NCBI GenBank assembly: GCA_902496115.1
Contig: CABUZK010000002.1
Location: forward strand, 62,001-126,000
Origin: an uncultured Collinsella sp.
GTDB lineage: Bacteria > Actinomycetota > Coriobacteriia > Coriobacteriales > Coriobacteriaceae
Length of the DNA stretch: 64,000 nucleotides
Reading direction: 5' to 3'
In this document: positions 15,880-23,529 of the stretch, piece after piece
Layout: each line of letters begins with the position of its first letter
Position numbering within the stretch: the stretch's first letter is position 1
The notes under the pieces: model-generated
What the model saw: only the letters and a program-made list of their open reading frames with translations
Database searches by the model: none
Told to the model about the DNA's origin: nothing
Position numbers and translations under genes: made by a program

Positions 15880-17097
15880 CTAGTCAAGTACCCGTTGCCT
15901 CTCCTCGACCATCTCGCAGAAGCCTCCCACATCCATGAGCCATTCTTGCTGTGAAGGCGTGTAGGTGGGGAAAAGCTGGGAGGGGATGACGAGCTGGAGC
16001 TTGCTGTCACGCATGGCGTTCGTGTAGTCCACGCTCACGGCGGGCTCCAGCGTGATAAGGTGCTTACGCTCGATGCGGTTCGCCTCCTCGAGCACCTGCC
16101 TCCAGCGCTCCTTGATGGTCGTCTTCGCACCGAGCATCGTAAGGCTCGAGGAGGGGAACCCCTCATCCCGGTAGCACTCGATTGACGGAAAAATGAAGTC
16201 CGGCTTCGACTTTCCCTCGGTGTAGGGCTGTGCTGAGTATCGGATTCCCCTACCCTTGAACAGGAACTCAAGCTGGTGCTCGAACGCTGTGCCCGCGCGG
16301 GACTTCCTGCGCTGGAAGGTCGACATGGTGGTCTTCAGAATGCCGTCGACGTCGAGCTGGCCGTTCAAATAGGGCGCAAGGTCTCTCTCAAGCAGATGGC
16401 GCTCAAACACCTTGAACAGCAATTCCTCGCGCTCGTAGCACGCGAGCAGGCTTCGATCGGGGTCATCCGCCCAGTCGAGACCTTCAAGGGTTGAGATGGA
16501 GTACTCCGTAAAGTCGATGCCCTTCGGAAACGTATGTCCAAACCTCTTGACCATATCGTCCAAGTAGATATCCGCGCTCAAGGGAGCGCGCGTCTCGATA
16601 CCAATCATGCCGAGGATGCGCGAGGCCACCGCACCGATACGGTTGCGCTCGCCCTTTGATACGGCATAGCCCGAGCGGTCGGGCTCCTCGAAGCCGAACA
16701 GCCACCTCAGCTGCGACTCGATGGTCGAGCCTTTTTTAGCGAAGATGATGAGCAGCCCGAGGTCATCGGAGTTGGCGACCACCATGAGGTCGCCAGCGGA
16801 TGCCTGCCTGATGGCGGGGTTGTCCTTGTAGTAGAGACGGTACTCGGTTCTCGTGGGATGTTTGCGGCGCGCATCGTACCAAGTCACGGTCCCGTCGCAC
16901 ATCTCCGGCTCCGCCTCGTCGCACATGTAGGCGAACGTGGTGCGGATGTCGCGGATGTCGTCGTCACCGAACAGCGACCTCAGCGGCAGCGTGCCGTTGA
17001 ACTCGTGCTGATTACTCCTACCTGCGTCGATATCGACGTCCGCGAGGGTCTTCGAGACCGCGCCGTCGAAGTAGCTGCTAAGCGCCCCGTAATCCAT
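15880..17097 (-). CDS. EcoRII-type restriction endonuclease
   Basis: 405 residues. The C-terminal half matches the EcoRII catalytic domain: RAGTAFEHQLEFLFKGRGI, then the PD-(D/E)xK-like core with KPDFIFP and LTMLGAKTTIKERWRQVLEE, and KHLITLEPAVS. The N-terminal ~190 residues would be the allosteric DNA-binding domain of type IIE enzymes, which must bind two sites to cut. EcoRII relatives recognise CCWGG; the exact site here is not proven. The gene overlaps the methyltransferase by 20 nt, with the methyltransferase first, which protects the host before the nuclease appears. Confidence 0.88.
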   Translation of the reverse strand: MDYGALSSYFDGAVSKTLADVDIDAGRSNQHEFNGTLPLRSLFGDDDIRDIRTTFAYMCDEAEPEMCDGTVTWYDARRKHPTRTEYRLYYKDNPAIRQASAGDLMVVANSDDLGLLIIFAKKGSTIESQLRWLFGFEEPDRSGYAVSKGERNRIGAVASRILGMIGIETRAPLSADIYLDDMVKRFGHTFPKGIDFTEYSISTLEGLDWADDPDRSLLACYEREELLFKVFERHLLERDLAPYLNGQLDVDGILKTTMSTFQRRKSRAGTAFEHQLEFLFKGRGIRYSAQPYTEGKSKPDFIFPSIECYRDEGFPSSSLTMLGAKTTIKERWRQVLEEANRIERKHLITLEPAVSVDYTNAMRDSKLQLVIPSQLFPTYTPSQQEWLMDVGGFCEMVEERQRVLD

Positions 17098-18250
17098 CCT
17101 GACACGCTCCCATCATGAGCTTGGCCACCGACCGTATTACAGGGACCGTCACCGAATTGCCGAACTGGCGGTAGGCCTGTGTGTCGGAGACCGGGATTAT
17201 GAACCGGTCGGGAAATCCCTGCAAGCGCGCGCACTCTCTAGGGGTCAGCTTACGGGGGTTCTCGCCCTCGCCGCGCGAGACCAAGATCTCACTACCGTCC
17301 TTATGATAGCGTGCGGAGAGCGTCCTCGTGGTGTCCGATGGAGTGATAAGACCGTAGCCGAACCCGTTGCCGGCGGCCTCGTGCTTGGCCTTGTATGCTT
17401 TCAAATATGACCACAGCTTGTCGGAGAGCACGTACCTCGCGTCCGCATCCTCCTCCAGAATCTCCGCGGCTTTCTGACCACTGTTCGGGCAGTCGAGGTC
17501 GTCCCAAGAGAACTCCACATCGTCGCGAAAGCCAACAATGTAGATGCGCTCGCGGTGCTGGCATGTCCAACCCTTGGAGTCCAGAACCTTGTAGTGAACG
17601 TGGTAACCGAGCTCGTCCTGGAGGACCTGCATGATGACGTCGAACGTTCTGCCCCTGTCGTGACTGATCAGATTCTTCACGTTCTCGAGCAGGAACGCCT
17701 TCGGGCGCTTCTCGTTCAGGATGCGTGCAACCTCGAAGAAGAGCGTGCCCTGCGTCTTGTCTTCGAAGCCCGTAGCGCGACCAAGGGAGCGCTTCTTGGA
17801 CACACCCGCAAGCGAGAACGGCTGGCATGGAAAGCCAGCGAGCAGCACGTCGAAGTCGGGGATGTCTGAAGCGGCGACCTCACGGATGTCCCCCGCCGGG
17901 GTTTCGCCGTAGTTCATGCGGTAGGTCTTCTGCGCAAACTTATCCCACTCGCAGGAGAAGACGCACCTGCCGCCCAGCTCCTGGAACGGCATGCGGATCC
18001 CGCCGATGCCCGCGAACAGGTCGATGAAGGTGAAGGCAGGCTTCCCCTCCCCTGCGGGTGCAAAGGGGGCGCGATGGCCGAGGGTGGAGATGTACTTCGA
18101 CTCGGCTGCGGTGGGCCTTGTTTCGCCTGCCTCCCAGCGGCGCACCGTTCGCTCGCCGTTGGGGCCCATGCCTAGGGCAGCGGCGAATTCCTTCTGAGTC
18201 AAGCCGAGCTCCTGTCTCTTGGCCTTTACCTCATCTGCTGATAATTGCAT
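17078..18250 (-). CDS. DNA (cytosine-5) methyltransferase with N-terminal helix-turn-helix
   Basis: 390 residues from the ATG at 18248-18250 (GAAGG 8 bp upstream). Residues ~4-55 are a Cro/C1 helix-turn-helix (LGLTQKEFAAALGM, TVRRWEAGETRP). The catalytic domain has motif I FIDLFAGIGGIR, motif IV GFPCQPFS with catalytic Cys142, motif VI ENVKNL, motif VIII QHRERIYIVGFR and motif X YRQFGNSVTVPV. An N-terminal regulator domain on a C5 methyltransferase is known from M.EcoRII and M.SsoII, where it represses its own promoter. It is the partner of the EcoRII-type nuclease and so likely modifies CCWGG or a related site. Confidence 0.93.
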   Translation of the reverse strand: MQLSADEVKAKRQELGLTQKEFAAALGMGPNGERTVRRWEAGETRPTAAESKYISTLGHRAPFAPAGEGKPAFTFIDLFAGIGGIRMPFQELGGRCVFSCEWDKFAQKTYRMNYGETPAGDIREVAASDIPDFDVLLAGFPCQPFSLAGVSKKRSLGRATGFEDKTQGTLFFEVARILNEKRPKAFLLENVKNLISHDRGRTFDVIMQVLQDELGYHVHYKVLDSKGWTCQHRERIYIVGFRDDVEFSWDDLDCPNSGQKAAEILEEDADARYVLSDKLWSYLKAYKAKHEAAGNGFGYGLITPSDTTRTLSARYHKDGSEILVSRGEGENPRKLTPRECARLQGFPDRFIIPVSDTQAYRQFGNSVTVPVIRSVAKLMMGACQDGLRGA

Positions 18251-18627
18251 GACGCACCTTCTGGATAGATAACAGGACAATATGTCCTCATTTTGCCACA
18301 GTGATGAAGAGATAAACTCGTCAGAATAGCAACCTTGCCCCAAACCATGGGTTTCTCACGTCTCCCACATCCGACAATCCATGTACCACTCAAACCGCGA
18401 AGACCCATCTAACCACCGCTGCGTTCTATACGATAGTCGTTCGCCAGGACATTTTTCTGCCGCCGCAGTCATTAGTCCAAGTGAAAAGCGGCAAGCCGAG
18501 AACCTCACGCCTCTCCATCATCAATCATTCCATTTCACAAATGACGCAGCGGCGCAATTAGCAACGCGGAGCATGGAACCATGCTATACCCGTCCAAACG
18601 ATATTGTCCGCGCCCAACAGCTATCAA
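18251..18627. other. intergenic stretch without a visible gene
   Basis: This is the control region of the methyltransferase gene (promoter not resolved) and then about 300 bp between two minus-strand genes. AT content is higher than in the flanks. No convincing ORF, RNA or strong hairpin is seen. Confidence 0.4.
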
Positions 18628-18867
18628 TCAATTTACCTTGGCCTGCTGGCGCAGAGAGTGCAGCCAAGCCTCATGATCATCGTAACAATAAAGAACATGG
18701 GATCGCGAGGATTTGCCGAGGCGAATGTACTCCGGCCCCTTACTAGGACAGCGCCAATTTGCAAGGGTCTTCGCGCTTACGCCAATCAACTTTGCTGCCT
18801 CTTCACTCGAAAACGCAAGCGGGCGTACGGATTCAACAGCGCATGTCACGCCGTTTGCTCCACCCAT
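18628..18867 (-). CDS. excisionase-like / MerR-type small DNA-binding protein
   Basis: 79 residues. The core LAFSSEEAAKLIGVSAKTLANWR then GPEYIRLGKSSRSHVLY and DDHEAWLHS is the helix-turn-helix 17 pattern of excisionases and AlpA-like regulators: a winged helix with a W-R turn and a Y-x-R-x-G wing. It lies 33 bp inside the orphan palindrome arm that marks the right edge of the island, the usual place for a directionality factor. The integrase that such a protein normally serves is absent from the window. Confidence 0.7.
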   Translation of the reverse strand: MGGANGVTCAVESVRPLAFSSEEAAKLIGVSAKTLANWRCPSKGPEYIRLGKSSRSHVLYCYDDHEAWLHSLRQQAKVN

Positions 18868-18900
18868 AAAGACCCTCAGACTCTCCGATCACACCCACCC

Positions 18901-18920
18901 GTTACAGATTGAGACAATTT
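18901..18920. repeat. orphan right arm of the 63-bp palindrome
   Basis: GTTACAGATTGAGACAATTT matches the right arm of the palindromes at 5211-5433 and 10101-10243 but has no left arm. Its first 13 bases equal 10226-10238, giving the direct repeat that brackets the island. The toxin-antitoxin gene pair starts 60 bp further on. Confidence 0.75.
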
Positions 18921-18981
18921 GACGGTACCGAATTCTTGTCAAGGCGTGGTACAATTGTGTCCCAACGCAAAGGAGGTACCT

Positions 18982-19248
18982 ATGCCCACCTGTGTGCCCG
19001 TCCGAGACATGAAGGACACCGCTGCATTTACCGCGCTTGTTGAGTCCGAGCGCGACGTCACCGTAACTAAGAACGGCTATGAGGCCATGCACTGCATCAG
19101 CAGCGACCAGTATCGTCTCATGCAAGACGAAATCGCCAAAGCCAAGCTGCTGTCTCGTATGATGTTGGCAGAAGACGAGATATCGCAAGGCGACTACAGC
19201 GACTACGACTCCTTCGCGACCGCGATACGAGACAAATATGGCCTATAA
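18982..19248 (+). CDS. Phd/YefM-type antitoxin
   Basis: 88 residues from ATG 18982, with an AGGAGG ribosome site 5 bp upstream. The N-terminal half MPTCVPVRDMKDTAAFTALV, then ERDVTVTKNGYEAMHCIS, is the DNA-binding Phd fold of type II antitoxins. The C-terminal helix region with acidic residues wraps the toxin. It overlaps the toxin gene by 11 nt. Antitoxin and complex usually repress their own promoter; a TACAAT -10-like box is at 18950-18955. It lies immediately outside the island edge. Confidence 0.88.
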   Translation: MPTCVPVRDMKDTAAFTALVESERDVTVTKNGYEAMHCISSDQYRLMQDEIAKAKLLSRMMLAEDEISQGDYSDYDSFATAIRDKYGL

Positions 19249-19543
19249 CGTCGTAATACTCGAAAGCGCACAATATGAATACGAGGCTATTGTCAGATAC
19301 CTTGCTCAAATCCTTATGAACCCACGTGCAGCAGGCAATTTTGTTGCTGAGTTTGAATATCAGCTTGATCTGCTTCGCGAGCAGCCGCTCCTACGGCCCC
19401 TCTCCCACATACGAGAGCTGGCGGCACGCAATTATCGATCGTTTACCGTCAACAAATACGTGTGTCTTTACAAGTTTGAGCGCGATACGATCTATATCGC
19501 CCATGTCTTTCATCAGTCACAGGACTACGGCCGCCTGGTCTAG
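19238..19543 (+). CDS. RelE/ParE-type toxin
   Basis: 101 residues: MAYNVVILESAQYEYEAIVR, a two-helix N-terminus, then RELAARNYRSFTVNKYVCLY and DTIYIAHVFHQSQDYGRLV. This is the beta-rich RelE/ParE fold, with the conserved V-NKY-C-Y and I-HVFH-QDY pattern. RelE relatives cut mRNA at the ribosome and ParE relatives poison gyrase; which applies is not clear. Translation is coupled to the antitoxin. Confidence 0.88.
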   Translation: MAYNVVILESAQYEYEAIVRYLAQILMNPRAAGNFVAEFEYQLDLLREQPLLRPLSHIRELAARNYRSFTVNKYVCLYKFERDTIYIAHVFHQSQDYGRLV

Positions 19544-19584
19544 CCCACAAACTGAATACTTGGTCCGATCTCCCGCAGCGATAG

Positions 19585-20349
19585 CTAGCAAATGATCTGC
19601 GTGTGCTCCTCGATGGCGGCGCGGTCCTCGGCGGCGATGCCCGGCTCGCACACCACGGCGTCCAAGCTGTCCAGGCGGCAGAAGGTGTAGAAGTCGCGCT
19701 TGCCGATCTTGCTTGAATCGGCGATCAAGTAGCGCGAGTCTGCCTTGCTAAAGGCGAGCTGCTGGATACGGCCCTCGTCCATGTTGGACGTAGATACGTC
19801 GCCATCCAGAATGCCGTTGGCACCGATAAACGCAGCGTCGATACCCAGTGCACGCAGGGTATCCTCGGCCGTTGGCCCCACAAAAGCGGCGGTGCGGCGA
19901 CGGTACATACCGCCCACGAGGCACAGGTCGCAGTCTTCGCGCGACTCGAGCAGGTTAAACACCGAAAGCGAGTTGGTCACAATGCGCAGGCGACACGCCG
20001 GCAGCATCGAGGCCATCTGTTCCACCGTAGTGCCCGTACCCAAAAAGATGGTCGAGCCCTCCTCGATAAGCTCCACAGCACGGCGCGCAATCTGCAGCTT
20101 TTCCTCGGCATGCTTAGTGCGCTTTTCGCTGTGCGAATACTCATGGCGCAACATAGCATGGGGACGTCCCTGTGCGCTACGGGCGCCACCGTGCACGCGC
20201 TCGATCTCGCCCAGGCTCGCAAGTTCTTCGAGGTCGCGGCGAATCGTCATATCCGAAACGCCCAGCGCATCCGAAATCTCCTTGACCGAGACCGTGCCCT
20301 GCTCTTCGAGCAGCTGACGAACCTTATCCTGTCGCTCTGCTTTAATCAC
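19585..20349 (-). CDS. DeoR-family transcriptional regulator
   Basis: 254 residues from GTG 20347-20349 (GAGGATT 5-11 bp upstream). N-terminal DeoR helix-turn-helix (VKEISDALGVSDMTIRRDLE at ~22-41, then HGGARS). The C-terminal sugar-phosphate sensor has FLGTGTTVEQMA, VTNSLSVFNLL, FIGANGI and YLIADSSKIGKRDF. Such regulators respond to phosphorylated sugars (LacR, AgaR, FruR). Divergent from galM at 20556, with 206 bp between. Since the locus to the right makes tagatose-6-phosphate, a LacR/AgaR-like role is likely but not shown. Confidence 0.9.
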   Translation of the reverse strand: MIKAERQDKVRQLLEEQGTVSVKEISDALGVSDMTIRRDLEELASLGEIERVHGGARSAQGRPHAMLRHEYSHSEKRTKHAEEKLQIARRAVELIEEGSTIFLGTGTTVEQMASMLPACRLRIVTNSLSVFNLLESREDCDLCLVGGMYRRRTAAFVGPTAEDTLRALGIDAAFIGANGILDGDVSTSNMDEGRIQQLAFSKADSRYLIADSSKIGKRDFYTFCRLDSLDAVVCEPGIAAEDRAAIEEHTQIIC

Positions 20350-20555
20350 GATGAATCCTCGCCGTTCTTTGCGCGCATATCATTCAAACAGTAACGAACA
20401 AATTGTATCAGACTCGTGCGCGTCAAAAATGAACACCCGCACAGCTCCAATCATCACTTTTTTGAGAAAAATACCCCCTGCTTTAGTGGGGTGTAGTGAT
20501 AATCTCGCCTGTTCGCGCTACAGTTTGTCCGAAATACCTCGATGTTAGGAACCAA

Positions 20556-21608
20556 ATGATCACTTCCGAGCTTTTCGGCACCGCGCCGTGCGGCACCTCC
20601 GTTCATCGTTACACCCTCAACGGGCCCGAGATCTGCGTTCGCATTATGGACTATGGCGCCACCGTGCTGGGTATCGATGTGCCCGATATTCCCGGCAACG
20701 TGCGCGATGTGGTGCTGGGCTTCGATAAGCTCGAGGATTACTTTGACAACCCCGCCTGCTTTGGCGCGACCATCGGCCCCGTGGCAAACCGCACCGCGGG
20801 CGCCACGATCACCATCGACGGCACGGACTGGCACATGCCGGCCAACGAAGGCGTCAACAACCTGCACAGCGATCTTGAGCATGGTCTGCACAAGCGCGTA
20901 TGGGACGTTGAGCTCGACGAGACTCACAACGCCGTGCGCATGACCACCTCGCTTAAGGATGGCGAGCTGGGCCTGCCCGGCAACCGAATCTTTACGGCTG
21001 TGTTTACCGTTACGCGCACCGGCGTCTTCCGCATCGAGTATGGTTGCGAGAGCGACCGCGCCACCTACGTGTCCATGACCAACCACACGTACTTTAACCT
21101 TGCCGGCCATAACGCCGGCATGGACTGTGAGCACTTCTTTATCGCCAACGCTGCCCACTACTTGCCCATTAACGAGCAGAACATCCCCACCGGCGAAATC
21201 GCTCCGGTCGAGGGAACACCGTTTGACTTTCGCGAGCTGCGCCCCGTCGCACCCGGCATGGAGGCCGACGACCCGCAGATTAAGCAGGCCCGTGGCTACG
21301 ATCACTGCCTGTGCATCGATGGCTATCAGTACGGCCGCAACCTGCGTCGCGCCCTACATGTCGAGGAGATGTGGACCGGTCGTGAGCTGGACTACTACAC
21401 CACCGCCCCGGGCGTGCAACTCTACACCGGCAACTGGCTGGGCGACGAGCACGCCAAGGACGATGCCAACTATGGCTGGGGCGCCGGCTTTGCCCTCGAG
21501 GCCGAGATGTACCCCGACACGCCGCACCAGCCGCTGTTCCCGCAGGGCATTGTGGGTCCGGGTCACCCCTACAGCAATATGATCGAATACCACTTTATGA
21601 GGCACTAG
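20556..21608 (+). CDS. galM: aldose 1-epimerase (galactose mutarotase)
   Basis: 350 residues from ATG 20556 (TTAGGA 6 bp upstream); the longer frame adds only 20 non-family residues. It interconverts alpha and beta anomers of galactose or glucose. The family core is present: RNDVV-like DVVLGFDKLEDY, GATIGPVANRTAG, the catalytic-His region MTNHTYFNLAGHN, the DHCLCIDG segment, and the catalytic-Glu region FALEAEMYPDTPHQP. Length is typical. Divergent from the DeoR gene. A small GC hairpin (20473-20491, ACCCC/GGGGT) lies in its leader. Confidence 0.93.
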   Translation: MITSELFGTAPCGTSVHRYTLNGPEICVRIMDYGATVLGIDVPDIPGNVRDVVLGFDKLEDYFDNPACFGATIGPVANRTAGATITIDGTDWHMPANEGVNNLHSDLEHGLHKRVWDVELDETHNAVRMTTSLKDGELGLPGNRIFTAVFTVTRTGVFRIEYGCESDRATYVSMTNHTYFNLAGHNAGMDCEHFFIANAAHYLPINEQNIPTGEIAPVEGTPFDFRELRPVAPGMEADDPQIKQARGYDHCLCIDGYQYGRNLRRALHVEEMWTGRELDYYTTAPGVQLYTGNWLGDEHAKDDANYGWGAGFALEAEMYPDTPHQPLFPQGIVGPGHPYSNMIEYHFMRH

Positions 21609-21716
21609 GCCCACAACGCGACATCTCGCACAGCAACGCCCGCCGGCACCACCGCCAACGGGCGCTGCTTCATGCCTAAATCCTTCTTTTCGATGCCACC
21701 GAATTGGTGACATAAC

Positions 21717-21868
21717 AAAACTATGCCGAATTACTACGATGAACCCACTATGTCCGACCACGCGCTGGTTTATAAAAAATTAGCAACTCGTCTACCTGCG
21801 GTTTTATTCTCTGCAAATTTGGCATGCTCGGCGATAAGCAATTCATCGTAGTAAACCGGCATAGTTTT
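21717..21868. repeat. long inverted repeat around a 98-nt loop
   Basis: Arms 21717-21743 and 21842-21868 are complementary over 27 bp with two mismatches (AAAACTATGCCGAATTACTA against the reverse arm). The loop of 98 nt has no gene; a 60-codon frame on the minus strand spans it but lacks protein-like features. This could be a miniature element or an RNA hairpin between galM and the orphan IIB gene. The remainder of 21609-21934 shows nothing else. Confidence 0.7.
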
Positions 21869-21934
21869 GGCGGACAGCGCCACACAGATCCCCTACGAAG
21901 GCAAAATGATCCGTTTTCCTCCGTCCCCAAGGGA

Positions 21935-22417
21935 TCAGTTGAACAGATTGCCGATGGGGTCGGGGGCGGAACTGGGGAGATAGCGGATTTCTAGTTCTAT
22001 GCCGAGCTTTTGCAGCTCTCTGAGAACAGCGACGTCTGTGTCGTCTACGGCAACTGCGGGCGTTGCGGGACGCTTGCCCTCCCCTGCCTGCATATGACCA
22101 ATGCTGATCTTGGTGATCGGCACACCGCCCTTAACCAGCGCGAGCGCATCGGAGGGTGAGGCCACCATGATCAGAATCAATTGGCGAGGCGTTGCGGTAT
22201 GAATGACGTCGATGGTCCTTTGCACCGAGAAAAACCGCGTCCAAACGCCTTCTGGCGCCGCCACCCTCATGGGTGCCCATTGGCGCGAATCTGCCGCGAT
22301 CTCATCGTTGACGATTAGGACAAGGTTGGAACCCACGGCTTCGTTCCACAGCTCAACGTCTTGTCCGTAAATGAAACGGTCGTCGATGCGTGCGAGAAGA
22401 ATCTTGGGTTGAGTCAT
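21935..22417 (-). CDS. orphan mannose-family PTS IIB-like protein lacking the phosphorylation His
   Basis: 160 residues from the ATG at 22415-22417. It aligns from end to end with the IIB at 31671-32153 (shared ILLxRID, GSNL, TRFFS, TIDVI, ALVKGGVPI, EGKR, LGIELEIR). The active-site motif D-x-R-L-I/V-H-G-Q is D-D-R-F-I-Y17-G-Q here: the His that carries phosphate is Tyr. It has no IIA, IIC or IID next to it. It probably cannot pass phosphate and may be a decoy, a sensor or a sugar-binding regulator (inference). The reading frame is intact and conserved in length, so it is not obviously a pseudogene. Confidence 0.88.
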   Translation of the reverse strand: MTQPKILLARIDDRFIYGQDVELWNEAVGSNLVLIVNDEIAADSRQWAPMRVAAPEGVWTRFFSVQRTIDVIHTATPRQLILIMVASPSDALALVKGGVPITKISIGHMQAGEGKRPATPAVAVDDTDVAVLRELQKLGIELEIRYLPSSAPDPIGNLFN

Positions 22418-22574
22418 CGCTGCCCCATTCTGTTTGAGACCCGTAAGAGCAAGACATCGCGTCTCCAATATTAGTGCATTTAAAGTGAGAAAAGCCGTCA
22501 GAACCCTTGCGCTGATTTGCGATGTCCCGTATCATAGACAGACGTTGACGCCTCTGTTGCGTCATCACATGGCC

Positions 22575-22650
22575 GCCAGCGTAGCTCAGTTGGTAGAGCA
22601 CCGCTCTCGTAAAGCGGGGGTCACCGGTTCGAGCCCGGTCGCTGGCTCCA
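22575..22650 (+). tRNA. tRNA-Thr (anticodon CGT)
   Basis: A 76-nt cloverleaf: acceptor GCCAGCG/CGCTGGC, D-arm with GTAGCTCAGTTGGTAGAGC, anticodon stem CCGCT/AGCGG around loop CTCGTAA (anticodon CGT, reads ACG), T-arm GGTTCGAGCC, discriminator T and an encoded CCA. A terminator follows 11 bp later. Confidence 0.97.
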
Positions 22651-22661
22651 TTGCACAAGAT

Positions 22662-22684
22662 AGCCGCCTTCGGGCGGCTTTTTT
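22662..22684 (+). terminator. terminator of tRNA-Thr
   Basis: AGCCGCC TTCG GGCGGCT followed by TTTTT. UUCG-type tetraloop and T-run. Confidence 0.93.
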
Positions 22685-22858
22685 GTTGCTGATTTCGGGC
22701 GCGCTTCCGCCAATCCAAGCACAACGCCGCCGGAAACTCTCCTACTCAACAAAAGCCCCGCCAACCGCAATCCCCAAAGGAACCGCGATCAGCGGGGCCC
22801 AAGCGCGTTCCTCCAAGGGATAACGCTCGCAAAACGAACAGCTCAGCCGAGCAGCGCG

Positions 22859-23332
22859 CTACTCCTCCCAGTAAGCATCTGCAAGCAGCTTAAAGCAGAT
22901 CTTCTTGACCGGCTGCGCGCCATCGCCCGGGAACTCGAGCGTGGGCATGTGAGGCTCGCCGGCAACAAACAGCGCAAACTTGTCGTCAGCAAGATCGCCG
23001 GCGATCGAGGCGTCGGAATCGACCAGATCGTAGTCGTCCTTCTCGTCAAACTCCTGAACCAGCGTCAGGCTGCCCGTGGCAACCTTAAAGGCCTCGCGAC
23101 CCTCGACGTCGATCTGCAGGTCGTGATAGCGCTGATGCGTCTCATAGTGAGCCTCGGCTTCGGGACGCGTCGTGGGAGCCATGACGTTCGCAAAGACCTT
23201 GTCGCCCAGAATCGGATGGCTGCCGACCTCGAGCTTCGCCGGATCGTTCTCCTCGAGCCAATCGATCAGCACGTCGAGGCCCTTGAGCATTCCACGGTAC
23301 TCCTCGATATCGCCCAATGCACCGTAAATCAT
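22859..23332 (-). CDS. YhcH/YjgK/YiaL family protein
   Basis: 157 residues of the DUF386 cupin family (also named beta-galactosidase subunit beta or NanQ): MIYGALGDIEEYRGM, YETHQRYHDLQIDVEG with its metal-binding His residues, then FALFVAGEPHMP and VKKICFKLL. Family members bind a metal and are thought to handle sugar anomers, for example of sialic acid. It lies 3' of the lacC and lacX genes on the same strand, separated by a nagA relic. It probably helps in amino-sugar or galactoside use. A 174-bp stretch with nothing recognisable lies between it and the tRNA. Confidence 0.88.
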   Translation of the reverse strand: MIYGALGDIEEYRGMLKGLDVLIDWLEENDPAKLEVGSHPILGDKVFANVMAPTTRPEAEAHYETHQRYHDLQIDVEGREAFKVATGSLTLVQEFDEKDDYDLVDSDASIAGDLADDKFALFVAGEPHMPTLEFPGDGAQPVKKICFKLLADAYWEE

Positions 23333-23364
23333 CTAAATCCCCTCTCGGATCGTTTCCTTGGCGG

Positions 23365-23499
23365 CTACTCGGCAAACGCATTACCGACGCTGTTGCCACC
23401 CACATGCGTCTCGACCAGGGTAAGGTCGGGATTGAACACGACAGTGTCGGCGTCGCGCCCCGGCATAATGCTACTGCACTTGTCGTCGACATGAGCTAG
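23365..23499 (-). pseudogene. C-terminal relic of an N-acetylhexosamine-6-phosphate deacetylase
   Basis: In the gap between the YhcH-type gene and lacC, the minus strand encodes about 43 residues ending in a stop at 23365: AHVDDKCSSIMPGRDADTVV, then FNPDLTLVETHVGGNSVGNA. This is nearly the C-terminus of the full deacetylase at 26223-27392 (IEDKCGSIMPGRDADFVVF, LTLVETYVGGQSVGNAFTE). The rest of the gene is missing upstream. It is a leftover of a second nagA/agaA copy, or of recombination in this locus. Confidence 0.85.
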
Positions 23500-23529
23500 C
23501 AACCGATGCCGGGGCCGCAGCACAAGCTC

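Larger units (their letters stand above)
10239..18900. mobile_element. putative inserted defence island
   Basis: An 8.7-kb block lies between two copies of GTTACAGATTGAG (10226-10238 and 18901-18913). The left copy is the right arm of a 63-bp palindrome; the right copy is an orphan arm that continues into the normal family sequence (ACAA). Inside are an XRE-like regulator, a broken phage-type gene, an ABC-3C system, EcoRII-type restriction-modification and, next to the right edge, an excisionase-like gene. By eye the GC is lower than the flanks. No integrase was found, so this may be a remnant or have entered by recombination between repeats. Confidence 0.55.

Noticed and set aside
10239..18900. 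Complete prophage or ICE
   Set aside because: No integrase, portal, terminase, relaxase or replication genes; only one decayed phage-type gene and an excisionase-like protein.
21748..21930. 60-aa minus-strand frame
   Set aside because: It spans the long inverted repeat, has no ribosome site and no protein features.
23142..23492. 116-aa minus-strand frame over the nagA relic
   Set aside because: It is a different frame from the relic; similarity is only in the frame ending at 23365.
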